Below are positions 18,859-28,147 of a DNA stretch of 64,000 bases, piece by piece; the stretch's first letter is position 1; every line of letters begins with the position of its first letter. Source of the stretch: Anaeromyxobacter dehalogenans 2CP-1 (GTDB taxonomy: Bacteria > Myxococcota > Myxococcia > Myxococcales > Anaeromyxobacteraceae); the NCBI RefSeq assembly GCF_000022145.1, contig NC_011891.1, forward strand, positions 3,268,501 through 3,332,500, given 5' to 3'. The translations under genes and the position numbers were made by a program. A model generated the notes under the pieces. It was not told the DNA's origin, searched no databases, and worked only from the letters and a program-made list of their open reading frames with translations.

Positions 18859-20748
18859 GTGCCCGGGATCTTCGGCTTCGTCTCGGAACGGCCGCTCGGC
18901 GGCGCGGCCGCGCTGGCGCGCGCCATGGGCGCGCTGCTGTCGTCGCACGAGGGCCAGCGCTCGAGCGCCGTGGTCGGTGCCGGGTGGGCGCTCGGCGCCA
19001 CCTGGGCACCGGGCCTCCAGCCGGACCCCGAGCCCTCCCACGCGTCCGGGACCTGGTCGGTGGCGACCGGCGAGGTGTATCCGTCGGGCGACGCGCCGAC
19101 GGTCCCGCCCGCCTCGCCCCGGCCCACCATCCTGGCGGCGCTGGCGGCGGACGACGCGGCCCGGCTGGCGCGGGTGAACGGGCAGTTCGCGGGCGCCGTC
19201 GTCGACCCCGCCACCGGCGAGGCCACGCTGGTGTGTGATCGCTACGGCCTCCACCCGCTGTACTGGACGCAGCGCGACGGGGTGTTCGCGTTCGCCTCCG
19301 AGCTGAAGGCCCTGCTGGCGCTCCCTGGCGCCGGGCGGACCCTCGACCCGGAGGGCCTGGCGGCGTTCCTGCTGCTCGGCGAGCACTTCTCCGACACCAC
19401 CCTCCTCTCCGGCGTGCGGATCGCGCCTGCGGCCGCCCTGCTCCGCTCCTCCGGCGGCCCGCCCCGCATCGAGCGCTGGTGGCAGGTCCGCTACGCCCGC
19501 ACGGTCCGGCCCGCCGAGGAGGACGAGGCCGCCCGCGAGGCGGGACGCCGGTTCCTCCGGTCGGTGGAGCGGCAGACCGCCGGGACCGAGCGCATCGGCG
19601 TCCCGCTGTCGGGCGGCCTCGACTCGCGCCTGTGCCTGGCGGCCGTCCCCGCCGACCGCCGGCCGAAGGTGGATACGTTCACCTGGGGTGACCGCGGCTG
19701 CCTCGATCGCGCCTTCGCCGCCGGCGCCGCGCGACGGTGCGGGGTCCGCCACCTCGACTTCGACTACCGCTACGAGGCCCTCGTGGCGAGCGCGGCCCGC
19801 GGCGCGTGGATCACCGACGGGCTGGCGGGAGCCACCGACTTCCACATCCTGCCGTTCCTGGAGGAACTGGCGGCGCGCTCCGACGTCGTCCTGAACGGCT
19901 TCGCCGGCGACGCGCTGCTCGGCGGCAACTTTCACTGGCGCCGCGTCCGCGAGCTGTCGCGCGAGGGGCTCGTGGCCGGGACGTTCGCGAAGCGCAACGA
20001 CGCCCTGCCGTTCCGGGAGCTGGAGGCGATCGCCGACGGGCCGGCGCGTGCAGCCGCCCGGGAGCTGCCGGCCTCGTTCGCCGCGTGCTTCGAGGCCCAC
20101 CGGCAGGAGGACCCGCTCGGCACCCTGGACGCGTTCCTGCTCGACTCGCGCGTGCGCCGCTGGACGAGCTTCGGCACCCAGCTCCTGCGGGCGCGGCTCG
20201 TCTCGCGGGCACCGTTCTACGACAACGACTTCTTCGACCTCGTCGCGTCCGTGCGGCCGGAGGCCCGCACCGATCACGGCTTCTACCGGAAGGTGCTCCT
20301 CGGGACGTTCCCGGACGTGGCGAGCGTCGGCTGGCAGACCACCGGCTTCCCGGCGTCGTGGCCACCGCAGGTGTTCCGTCCGGTCGGCGTGGCCCTGCGT
20401 CGCGGGCTGGGCGCGGTCGAGCGGCTCACCCGCGGCGCGGTGCGCAGCCCGTTCCCGGTCGCCCGCCTGGCCAGGGCCTTCCGCGGCCCGCTCGCGCCGG
20501 CGCTCCATGCGGCGCTGTTCGATGGCGAGGGCCCGCACTGGGAGGTGTTCGACCGGCGCGCCGCCGAGCGGATCTGGCGGGACCTGCAGGGCGGCGCAGA
20601 CGCGCGCGCGAAGCTGGTCGGCGTGCTCCTCACGCTCCGCCACTTCCTGGCCCAGTGCCGGGGCGAGCGCGGCGCCTCGCCGCTCGCGCCGGACCAGGTC
20701 GCGATCACGGCCTCGCCGGCCGCGGTGGCCGTCCGGGTGGACCCGTGA
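18859..20748 (+). CDS. Asparagine-synthase-like protein lacking the glutaminase nucleophile
   Basis: A 629-residue AsnB-family protein starting at GTG 18859 after a GAGGGGGG ribosome-binding site. The N-terminus reads M-P-G-I-F-G-F: the catalytic Cys2 of the glutamine amidotransferase domain is replaced by Pro. The synthetase domain keeps the ATP-pyrophosphatase loop LSGGLDSR (about residues 250-257) and VLNGFAGDALLGG. It may therefore use free ammonia or another amine, or form an intramolecular amide as beta-lactam synthetase does, or take ammonia from a partner. Its position in the polysaccharide locus, between GT2 and GT4 genes, suggests modification of a sugar acid. Compare the intact AsnB at the left edge. 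Confidence 0.8.
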   Translation: MPGIFGFVSERPLGGAAALARAMGALLSSHEGQRSSAVVGAGWALGATWAPGLQPDPEPSHASGTWSVATGEVYPSGDAPTVPPASPRPTILAALAADDAARLARVNGQFAGAVVDPATGEATLVCDRYGLHPLYWTQRDGVFAFASELKALLALPGAGRTLDPEGLAAFLLLGEHFSDTTLLSGVRIAPAAALLRSSGGPPRIERWWQVRYARTVRPAEEDEAAREAGRRFLRSVERQTAGTERIGVPLSGGLDSRLCLAAVPADRRPKVDTFTWGDRGCLDRAFAAGAARRCGVRHLDFDYRYEALVASAARGAWITDGLAGATDFHILPFLEELAARSDVVLNGFAGDALLGGNFHWRRVRELSREGLVAGTFAKRNDALPFRELEAIADGPARAAARELPASFAACFEAHRQEDPLGTLDAFLLDSRVRRWTSFGTQLLRARLVSRAPFYDNDFFDLVASVRPEARTDHGFYRKVLLGTFPDVASVGWQTTGFPASWPPQVFRPVGVALRRGLGAVERLTRGAVRSPFPVARLARAFRGPLAPALHAALFDGEGPHWEVFDRRAAERIWRDLQGGADARAKLVGVLLTLRHFLAQCRGERGASPLAPDQVAITASPAAVAVRVDP

Positions 20749-20842
20749 CGGCATTCTCGCAACCGGACGCGCGCGGTGCGCGAGCCGGCGGCGGTGCTCG
20801 CGGCCTCCCCGTGTCGCGGCGCCGCCACATCCCTGAGGCAAC

Positions 20843-22018
20843 ATGACCCACGAGCCCACGGTGCACGTCGCAGCGTTCCTCGACCAGTTCTGCGACGGCA
20901 AGACCACGCACAGCTACGCGTCCGTGTCGGTGTGCGCGAACATGGCCGGGCCAGGCTTGTCGATCGAGCTGCACGTGCCGGCGGCCGTCCGCGGTGGCCG
21001 GCGCGAGTTCGTCCGCGCCGCCATCCCGGCCTGGCTCTGCTCCGGCTACTACCGGGCCGATCGCGAGGGACGCTTCGCCGAGCACCTTTGCACACGGAAG
21101 TTCCGCGTGGCGCTCCGGCGCGCGGACGTCGCCTACCTCTGGGCGTCGACGCCGGAGTCGGTGTACCGGGACGTGAAGGCTGCGGGGGTTCCGCTCGTGG
21201 TCGAGCGCGTCAACTGCCACCGCGCCACCTCGATACCGATCCTGGAGGAGGCATACCGTCGAGCGGGCATTCCCGCCGCCCACGGCATCACCGCGAGCTC
21301 GCTGGAGGAGGAACGGAGGAAGCTCGCGATGGCGGACTGGATCTTCGCCCCGAGTCCCCTGGTGAGGCAGTCGTTGCTGGACGAGGGCATCGCGGACGAG
21401 CGCATCCTGCCGATCAGCTATGGGTGGTCCCAGGAGCGCATCGGCAACACGCCGCGCCGCGTCGGTGCGCTGCCGGTGTTCCTGTTCGTGGGGTCCGTGT
21501 GCGTGCGGAAGGGCGCGCACCTGCTCGTGGAGGCGTGGACCGAGGCCGACGTTCAGGGGCGACTCGACATCTGCGGTCCGATCCTGCCCGAGATCCGCGC
21601 CATCGTCGGCTCGAAGCTCGGACATCCGGGCATCCGGACCCCCGGGTCGGTCTGGCCCTTCTCCCGGGCCACCGCCGAGGCGGAGGTGTTCGCGTTCCCC
21701 ACCCTCGAGGAAGGCAGCTCGCTCGCGGTGCTGGAGGCCATGGCCTCGGGGCTGGCGCTCCTCACCAGCCCGATGGGCGCCGGAGACATCGTTCGCCACG
21801 GGCAGGACGGCTTCGTGCTCGACCCGTACGACAGGCCAGCGTGGGTCTCGGCGCTCCGGCAGCTCGCCTCGGATCCGGCGCTGCGAGCCCGGATGGGCGC
21901 ATCGGCGCGTGCCCGCGCCCAGGAGTTCACGTGGCCGCGCGCCGGCGCGAACCGGCGCACGCGGCTGCTGGAAGCCTTCAGGACCGCGCGCCTGGCGGAT
22001 CGTCGACGGGCCAGGTGA
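20843..22018 (+). CDS. Glycosyltransferase family 4
   Basis: A 391-residue GT-B enzyme. The donor-binding domain is clear: PVFLFVGSVCVRKGAHLLVE, then VFAFPTLEEGSSLAVLEAMA with the E-x7-E motif, then LLTSPMGAGDIVRHGQDGFV. The N-terminal half is poorly conserved but has LVVERVNCHRATSIPILEEA, also seen in GT4 enzymes of capsule loci. Likely a hexosyltransferase of repeat-unit assembly. It follows the AsnB-like gene by 94 bp on the same strand and converges on the aminotransferase gene. Confidence 0.86.
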   Translation: MTHEPTVHVAAFLDQFCDGKTTHSYASVSVCANMAGPGLSIELHVPAAVRGGRREFVRAAIPAWLCSGYYRADREGRFAEHLCTRKFRVALRRADVAYLWASTPESVYRDVKAAGVPLVVERVNCHRATSIPILEEAYRRAGIPAAHGITASSLEEERRKLAMADWIFAPSPLVRQSLLDEGIADERILPISYGWSQERIGNTPRRVGALPVFLFVGSVCVRKGAHLLVEAWTEADVQGRLDICGPILPEIRAIVGSKLGHPGIRTPGSVWPFSRATAEAEVFAFPTLEEGSSLAVLEAMASGLALLTSPMGAGDIVRHGQDGFVLDPYDRPAWVSALRQLASDPALRARMGASARARAQEFTWPRAGANRRTRLLEAFRTARLADRRRAR

Positions 22019-22128
22019 TCGAGCGGGCCCGGTCCGTGCCGGTCGCGGCTCGACCGCCGCCGTGAGCGCCCGCACGTCGTCCGCCGGACGCGTCGGGCCG
22101 GGCCGGGAGCACCGCGGTTCCCGGGCGA

Positions 22129-23250
22129 TCAGAGCGCGTCGACGAACTCCAGCGTCCGCGCGATGACCTCGTCCTGCTCCGCGTCCGTCATGTTGAAGAA
22201 CAGCGGCAGGCGGACGAGGCAGTCGGTGAGCCGCTCCGCGCCGGGCAGCGCCTCGCCGCCGTGGAAGCGCTTCCCCATGGGCGAGAGGTGGAGCGCGACG
22301 TAGTGGAAGGGCGTGGTGATCCCGTGCGCCTTCATGTGCGCGATGAACCGGTCGCGCTGCTCGCGGGCGCGGAGCACGAGCCCCAGCAGGTGGTGGTTCG
22401 GGCGGTTCCGCGGGTCCGGGCGCACCAGGTACCCGCCCTTTCGCTCCACCGCACGCTCCAGCTCGCGGACGTACCGATCGTGGAGCGTCGCGCGTCGCGC
22501 CTGGATCCGCTCGAAGGCGTCGAGCTGCGCCGACAGGTAGGCGGCGTTCAGGTCCGAGAGCGCGTAGCTGGAGCCCACGTCCACCCAGGTGTACTTGTCC
22601 ACGAGGCCGGTCAGGAATCGACGCCGGTTGGTGCCCTTGTCGCGCAGGTACTCGGCCCGCTCCAGCAGCGCGGGATCGGCCACGGTCAGCGCCCCGCCCT
22701 CCCCGCAGCCCACGTTCTTCGTCTCGTGGAAGCTGATCGCCCCGGCGACGCCGAACGTGCCGAGCGGCTTGCCGTCGAAGGTGGCCCCGAGCGCCTGGGC
22801 CGCGTCCTCCACCAGCGGGATCCGGCCGCAGCGGTCCAGCAGGTCGGTCATGTCGCACGAGCTGCCGGCGTAGTGGACCGCCACGACCGCGCGGGTGCGC
22901 GGCGTCCGGAGGCGCGTCACCTCCCGCGGATCCAGGTTGCCGTTCGGATCGACGTCGGCGAACACCGGGCGCGCGCCGCGCAGCACGAACGCGTTCGCGC
23001 TGGAGACGAACGTGTAGGAGGGGACGATGAACTCGTCCCCCTCCTTCACGTCGAGCAGCAGCGCCGCCATCTCGAGCGCGTGCGTGCACGAGGTGACCAG
23101 GAGCGCCGGCTGGCCGAGCATCCGCGCGAGGCTCTCCTCGCACGCGCGCGCGAAGGGCCCGCCGCCCGCGACGTGCCCGTGCGTGGTGATGGCCTCGGTG
23201 ATGCGCAGGATCTCGGTGCCCAGCCACACCGGCTTGTTGAACGGAATCAC
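22129..23250 (-). CDS. wecE: dTDP-4-amino-4,6-dideoxygalactose transaminase (DegT/DnrJ/EryC1/StrS family)
   Basis: A 373-residue PLP-dependent sugar aminotransferase closely resembling E. coli WecE/RffA along its whole length: start IPFNKPVWLGTE, then PSYTFVSSANAFVLRGA, VVAVHYAGSSCDM, VEDAAQALGATFDGKPLGT and the PLP-Lys in SFHETKNV (Lys178). WecE converts dTDP-4-keto-6-deoxy-D-glucose to dTDP-4-amino-4,6-dideoxy-D-galactose (Fuc4N precursor). The GTG start at 23250 follows a purine-rich ribosome-binding site. Its presence predicts an aminodeoxy sugar in the polymer; the acetyltransferases of the locus could acetylate it. Confidence 0.9.
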   Translation of the reverse strand: MIPFNKPVWLGTEILRITEAITTHGHVAGGGPFARACEESLARMLGQPALLVTSCTHALEMAALLLDVKEGDEFIVPSYTFVSSANAFVLRGARPVFADVDPNGNLDPREVTRLRTPRTRAVVAVHYAGSSCDMTDLLDRCGRIPLVEDAAQALGATFDGKPLGTFGVAGAISFHETKNVGCGEGGALTVADPALLERAEYLRDKGTNRRRFLTGLVDKYTWVDVGSSYALSDLNAAYLSAQLDAFERIQARRATLHDRYVRELERAVERKGGYLVRPDPRNRPNHHLLGLVLRAREQRDRFIAHMKAHGITTPFHYVALHLSPMGKRFHGGEALPGAERLTDCLVRLPLFFNMTDAEQDEVIARTLEFVDAL

Positions 23251-23383
23251 TGTCCTTCCCCCCCGGCGCCGACCCACGGCGACCAAGGGCGGCATTCTCG
23301 GCGGAATGCAGGGGCCCCTCAAGTACCGTCCGTCCCGGTCTTCGGCAGGGGCGCGCCGTCCCGGCCGTGCAGCGCGGACGCGC

Positions 23384-25144
23384 TCAGTGGGACTCGTAGG
23401 CCCCCACGTCGGGCGCCGCACCGCGTGGCCGCGGCGCCCCGGCGAAGTCCGCGTGCACCTCGACGGTCGCCGCACCCGCATCGACGGCGGGCGACCGCGG
23501 CAGGAGCCGGTAGTCCTCGCGGGCGGGATCGACGAACGCTGCCGAGGTGGTGAGGAGGTTGTGATCCTGGAGGAGCCCCGGGATCGTCTCCCCTTGCACG
23601 AGCGTCGGGTGCCTGCTCAGCGGCGCGCTCGCGAGGTTGTTCCGGACCACCACGCCCCGAGCGCCAGGCTCCAGCCGCACGACGGCGAACGCGTCCGCGG
23701 CGTCCGTCCGGACGATCGTGTTGTTCACGACGCGCACGCCCTCGGGGTCCGGCTCGATCCCGCGGCGTCCGACGAGCACCGCGGTGTAGTACTTCGACGC
23801 CCCCGTCCCGTCGAACACGTTGTTCCGGACCATCACGTCGCGCGCCCAGATCAGGAGGTCCACCTGCACGCTCGCCTCGCCGTGCGTGCGGTTGCGCTCC
23901 AGCACCACGTGGCTCACCCGCTCGTCCTTCTCTCCATCCTGCGGGCCCACGGCCAGTGACCAAACCTTGCCGCGGACCAGATTGTCCGTCACCGTCACCC
24001 AGCGCGTCTCGGGACGCCCGTCGCCGTGCCCGGGGCCATGCAGCTTGAGCGCGTGCCGGGTCCCGCCGGGATTCCACAGCCGGTTGTGCGCGATCACCGC
24101 CTTGTGCGCCTGCCAGACCCGGAGCGCGTGCGTGCTCGACAGGTCGTGCAGGTCGTTGCCCAGGATCGCGAGGCGCCGTCCCCCCACGTACATGCCACCG
24201 GCCTTCTCAGCGGTGGCCTCGCAGTCGACCCATGCGTTGCCGTCGTGCGGGGTCGCGTAGATGGGCTTCCAGTCGCCGTTCCCGAAGCCGACGCGGAACT
24301 GCGTGGAGCGCACGCGGAGCACGAGCGCGTTCACCGTCTGGATGACGTTCGCGTACCCGATGGCCGTGTCGCGGTCGACGTTCGCTCCGGGCCCGACGAG
24401 GTCCAGATCCATCACCCGCCAGTCCGGGGCCCGGATGATGATCCCGCCATCGGCGCCGGTCGTCACCTTCAGCACCGGGCGCGCGCCCTCCCCGTACGCA
24501 CCGATGATCCCGGGGCCGGGCGCCGTGAGCGTCACGCCCCCGGTGCTGAAGCTGTCTCCGCGACGGAGCAGCAGGCGCCGGTTCGGACCGCCGTTCACCG
24601 CGGCGAAGCCGCGCTCGAACGTGGCGAACGGTGCGTCCGGGCTGGTGCCGGGGTTGCGGTCGTTCCCGCTCGCCGCGACGTAGTAGGTCTTGCCGGCGAA
24701 CGCCGAGACCGTGATCCGCTGCCGGTACGTCCGGCGCGCGCCCGCGGCGTCGGTCACGGTGAGCGTCGCGGTGTACACCCCCGGCGTCTCGTACACGTGC
24801 GCGGTCGTGTAGCCGGTCGCCGCGTTCCGGCTCAGCCCGGTGGTGCGCCACGCGCCCGCCCCGGCATCGCCGAAGTCCCAGACGTACTCGGCCGCCTCGG
24901 GATCGCGAGGCTGCTGGACACCGCTCCGCCAGACGAACGGCGAGGCGGGCCCCTCCTGCTGCGTGTCGACGGCGTCGAAGAACACCGCGAGCGGCGCGAC
25001 GCCCGACGCGCGATTGGCCGTGGTCATGGGCGCCGGCTCGGGCGCGCCGGCGCCCGCCGGGTTCGCGGCGTGTGCCACGGACGCCGCGGCCCCCGTCGCC
25101 AGCGCAGCCAGCGCGGCCCGCCAGGCCAGGCCTCGAGCGGTCAT
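23384..25144 (-). CDS. Exported PKD and right-handed beta-helix protein, paralogue of 4478-6541
   Basis: A 586-residue secreted protein. The ATG at 25144 follows GGGAGGGAGAC and opens a signal peptide ending near AHAAN (residue about 27), without a lipobox, so it should be released or periplasmic rather than lipidated. A PKD-like domain (about residues 40-140, SGVAPLAVFFDAVDT) is followed by an Asn-rich beta-helix region (about 150-580). It lacks the N-terminal Ig-like domain of its paralogue but matches it closely elsewhere, including YATPHDG, RVWQAHKAVI and the ending PDVGAYESH. Divergently transcribed from the Wzz-type gene. Polysaccharide binding or lyase activity is plausible but not shown. 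Confidence 0.83.
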   Translation of the reverse strand: MTARGLAWRAALAALATGAAASVAHAANPAGAGAPEPAPMTTANRASGVAPLAVFFDAVDTQQEGPASPFVWRSGVQQPRDPEAAEYVWDFGDAGAGAWRTTGLSRNAATGYTTAHVYETPGVYTATLTVTDAAGARRTYRQRITVSAFAGKTYYVAASGNDRNPGTSPDAPFATFERGFAAVNGGPNRRLLLRRGDSFSTGGVTLTAPGPGIIGAYGEGARPVLKVTTGADGGIIIRAPDWRVMDLDLVGPGANVDRDTAIGYANVIQTVNALVLRVRSTQFRVGFGNGDWKPIYATPHDGNAWVDCEATAEKAGGMYVGGRRLAILGNDLHDLSSTHALRVWQAHKAVIAHNRLWNPGGTRHALKLHGPGHGDGRPETRWVTVTDNLVRGKVWSLAVGPQDGEKDERVSHVVLERNRTHGEASVQVDLLIWARDVMVRNNVFDGTGASKYYTAVLVGRRGIEPDPEGVRVVNNTIVRTDAADAFAVVRLEPGARGVVVRNNLASAPLSRHPTLVQGETIPGLLQDHNLLTTSAAFVDPAREDYRLLPRSPAVDAGAATVEVHADFAGAPRPRGAAPDVGAYESH

Positions 25145-25369
25145 GTCTCCCTCCCATGCGACGCGCCAACACGCGGGCGGCACGCCGCCACCGGGAGCAC
25201 GCTAGCACACGGCGCTCCTGGCCCCGGGCGGCGCTCGCGCCTGCGAGGGGCCCCGTGTTCCGCTGACTCGCACCAGGCCGGCGCGCGCGATATCCTTCGC
25301 GAATCGCCACCGGAGCCGTGCTCGGGTGAGGCGGCCCCGCACCGGCCGTCGGAAGGGATTCGGAAGCGA

Positions 25370-26755
25370 ATGACGCCCGATTTTCCACGACTGACCGACG
25401 GGTCGAGCTACGACGGCGGCTCATCGCCGGGGCCGAAGGTCACCCCGCTCGACTGGCTGAGGCTCACGGTGCGCGCGGCACGGCGCCGGAAGGTCGTCGC
25501 GATCGCGGTGTTCTCGTGCGCCTTCGCGCTCAGCCTGGCGTTCGCGGCGACGCGGAAGCCCGTATACCGCGTCTACACGACCATCCTGGCCCAGCGCTCC
25601 AGCGCGCTTCCCTCGGCCGCACGCGCGATGTTCGAGGACCTCCCCACCCGATCCGCGTGGGAGATCATCCACCGCCGCGAGAACCTGGTGGCGATCGTGA
25701 AGGAGACGCACCTCGCCGCGGGCGCGTCCGGCACCGTGGAACCCGACCTGCGCACGCGCGTCAAGCGCGCCCTGGGGATCGGACGCGCCTCGACGCCGAT
25801 GGACCCGCTGGACCGGCTGGTGCTCGTGCTCGACAAGGAGCTCGAGGTCAGCACCGAGGAAGGAACCATCACGATCAAGCTCGACTGGCCCGACCCGCGA
25901 CAGGCCCACGCGGTGGTCCAGGCCGCGCTGCAGAACTTCCTCGAGTCCCGTCACGTGCAGGAGGTGACGGCCATCGACGAGATCATCTCCGTCCTGCGCG
26001 GGCGCGCCGCGGTCCTCCGGAAGAACCTCGACGAGGTCATGGCCGACGTGCAGCACCGGCGCCCGCCGCCGACCCGCTCCACGGCGGCCCCGGTCGCCGC
26101 CGGCCCCAGCGAGGAGCTGGTGCGCCTGCAATCGCTGCTCGCCTCGAAGCAGCGGGCCATCGAGGATCTGGAGAACTTCCGCCGCAGGCGCATCGCCGAG
26201 GTGGAGGCACAGCTCCAGCAGGCGCTGAACGCGCTGTCGGAGGTCCATCCCACCGTCATCGGCCTTCGCCAGGAGCTCGCCGCGGCCTCGCGCGAGTCGC
26301 CGCAGATCGGGACCCTCCGCGAAGAGGAACGGAAGCTCCGGGCGCAGGTCGTCGATCGAGCGGCGCGTGAGGGGACGACCCCGAGCGCGGCGGCGCTCTC
26401 CGCGCCGCTGGTGGCCTCGGACACCACGCGAACCGGCGACGACCCGCGGGTCGTCGAGGCCCGCGCCCAGTACGAGCAGATGAACCAGCGCCTCGGCGCG
26501 GCGCAGGTGGAGCTCGAGGCGGCGCGCGCCGCGTTCAAGTACCGGTACAACGTGGTCTGGCCGCCGCAGGTCCCGCAGTCGCCGTCCGGCAACAGCCGCC
26601 TCGAGATCGCGCTGGCCGGGCTGCTCTTCTCGCTCGCGCTCGGCCTCGCGGTGGCGGCGGCCCCGGACATCGTCCGCGGGCGCATCATGCAGCGCTGGCA
26701 GGTGGAGCGGAGCCTGGAGCTCCCCGTACTCGGCGAGATGCGTCGTGACCGTTGA
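25370..26755 (+). CDS. Polysaccharide chain-length determinant (Wzz/co-polymerase type)
   Basis: A 461-residue inner-membrane protein with one transmembrane segment near residues 43-60 (VVAIAVFSCAFALSLAFAA), a long periplasmic region rich in coiled coil (about 190-400) and a second transmembrane helix near 415-437 preceded by the Pro-rich PPQVPQSPSG. This is the architecture of Wzz/polysaccharide co-polymerases, without a fused tyrosine kinase domain. It would set polymer length with the Wzy-type protein. The ATG at 25370 follows a GGAAG ribosome-binding site. No tyrosine-kinase partner lies beside it in the window. Confidence 0.85.
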   Translation: MTPDFPRLTDGSSYDGGSSPGPKVTPLDWLRLTVRAARRRKVVAIAVFSCAFALSLAFAATRKPVYRVYTTILAQRSSALPSAARAMFEDLPTRSAWEIIHRRENLVAIVKETHLAAGASGTVEPDLRTRVKRALGIGRASTPMDPLDRLVLVLDKELEVSTEEGTITIKLDWPDPRQAHAVVQAALQNFLESRHVQEVTAIDEIISVLRGRAAVLRKNLDEVMADVQHRRPPPTRSTAAPVAAGPSEELVRLQSLLASKQRAIEDLENFRRRRIAEVEAQLQQALNALSEVHPTVIGLRQELAAASRESPQIGTLREEERKLRAQVVDRAAREGTTPSAAALSAPLVASDTTRTGDDPRVVEARAQYEQMNQRLGAAQVELEAARAAFKYRYNVVWPPQVPQSPSGNSRLEIALAGLLFSLALGLAVAAAPDIVRGRIMQRWQVERSLELPVLGEMRRDR

Positions 26756-26932
26756 ACCCCTCGCCGTTGCGCACGCCGGCGCGCGCGGGCGGCCCGATCT
26801 CCTTCCCTGGAGTGTGTCCGCAGCGCGCGCGGCATGAGGACGCAGGCAGGCTCGTTGCACCGCGGGCCCGTGGAGCTGCTCGCGCGAGGTTGAGAGGATG
26901 ATCGCCTTCCCCGATGCTCCGGTGCGGCGGAG

Positions 26933-28147
26933 ATGGCGAACCCGTCAATCGCGCGACCCCCACGCGCAGGCGCTCCCGAGCACGGCGCTGGCTCGTGCTC
27001 GCTCGCGGGCGGCCTGGCCATCGGGAGGGACGCGGGGATCGAGGCGCTCCGCGGCCTGGCCGTGCTGTTGATGGTGGCGGGACACGTCATCGGCGTGGAC
27101 GCCGAGTGCGGGCTGCAGGTCGAGCCCGACTCCGGATGGCGGCGCGCCTACTACACGCTGGCCCCGGTCCGGATGCCGCTGTTCACGGCCATCTCGGGGT
27201 TCGTGTACGGGCTCCATCCCGCGGTGCGGCAGCACTGGCGGCGGTTCGCGTCCGGAAAGCTCCGGAGGCTGCTCGTGCCGCTCGTCGTGGTCGGCGGTGC
27301 GTTCGTCGTCGCGCGAGCGATCGTCCCCGGCACGAACGGCGGCGACTCGGTGCCGGGCCTGCCCTGGCTGCTGATCGTGCCGTATGCGCACTTCTGGTAT
27401 CTCTACGCGCTCGCCTGGGTGTTCGCGCTCGTGGGGGCGCTGGACGCCTTCGGCTGGATCGCGCGGCGCTGGCAGCTCGCGCTGCTGCTCGCGGGCGCGC
27501 TCGCGCTGAAGGCCTCGGGGCTGCTCGAGACGCCCATCCTGGGCATCTCCCACGCGCAGTACTTGCTGCCGTACTTCGTCCTGGGGCTCGGGATCCAGCG
27601 CTTCTCCCTCGGTCGCGGCTGGCGGGCGGCGGGGGCGCTGATCGCGATCGGGACGATCGCCGTGGCGGTCCATCAACGCCACTGGGCCGGCGTGCCGTGG
27701 CCGAGCGAGCTCACGCGCTATGCCGTCAGCACGACCATCGGGCTCGCGGCGGTGACGCTCGCCCTGGTCCATCGCGTCGCGTGTGCCGCCCTCGCGATGC
27801 TGGGCCCGTTCTCGTACGGCATCTACTTGATGCACGTGTTCGGCACCGCGGGGAGCCGGATCGTCCTGCAGCGCGCCGGGGTGGACGATCTCGTCGTCCT
27901 GGCCGTGGTGGGGCTGGCCGCGGGGATCGCGCTGCCGGTCGCGGTCGAGCTCGCGATCGCGCGCAACCGCTACCTCGTCCTGTTCGTGCTCGGGCGCAGG
28001 CCGGCTCGGGGCCGCCCAGCAGGCGGCCCGCTCAGGCTCGCGCCGGTGCCGGCGTGGCGCGGACCGGCGCGAGCTGCTCCAGCAACCGATCGACGTTCGC
28101 CGCCAGCCCGAACTCGTGCACCACGTGGTCGAGCGCTGCCTCGGTGA
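26933..28147 (+). CDS. Acyltransferase 3 (OafA/YrhL-like) membrane protein
   Basis: A 404-residue polytopic membrane acyltransferase. The family signature is near the N-terminus: GIEALRGLAVLLMVAGHVIG with the conserved R and H. About ten hydrophobic helices follow (to about residue 355), including LGPFSYGIYLMHVF. It transfers acetyl or another acyl group across the inner membrane onto a sugar of the polymer. The last 45-50 residues are Arg/Pro/Ala-rich and are encoded in the region that overlaps the convergent glycosyltransferase gene by 116 bp, so the tail is probably not functional. Confidence 0.83.
   Translation: MANPSIARPPRAGAPEHGAGSCSLAGGLAIGRDAGIEALRGLAVLLMVAGHVIGVDAECGLQVEPDSGWRRAYYTLAPVRMPLFTAISGFVYGLHPAVRQHWRRFASGKLRRLLVPLVVVGGAFVVARAIVPGTNGGDSVPGLPWLLIVPYAHFWYLYALAWVFALVGALDAFGWIARRWQLALLLAGALALKASGLLETPILGISHAQYLLPYFVLGLGIQRFSLGRGWRAAGALIAIGTIAVAVHQRHWAGVPWPSELTRYAVSTTIGLAAVTLALVHRVACAALAMLGPFSYGIYLMHVFGTAGSRIVLQRAGVDDLVVLAVVGLAAGIALPVAVELAIARNRYLVLFVLGRRPARGRPAGGPLRLAPVPAWRGPARAAPATDRRSPPARTRAPRGRALPR

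Noticed and set aside
25072-25369. A sigma-70 promoter (TATCCT near 25290) for the Wzz-type gene
   Set aside because: No acceptable -35 hexamer at a suitable distance.
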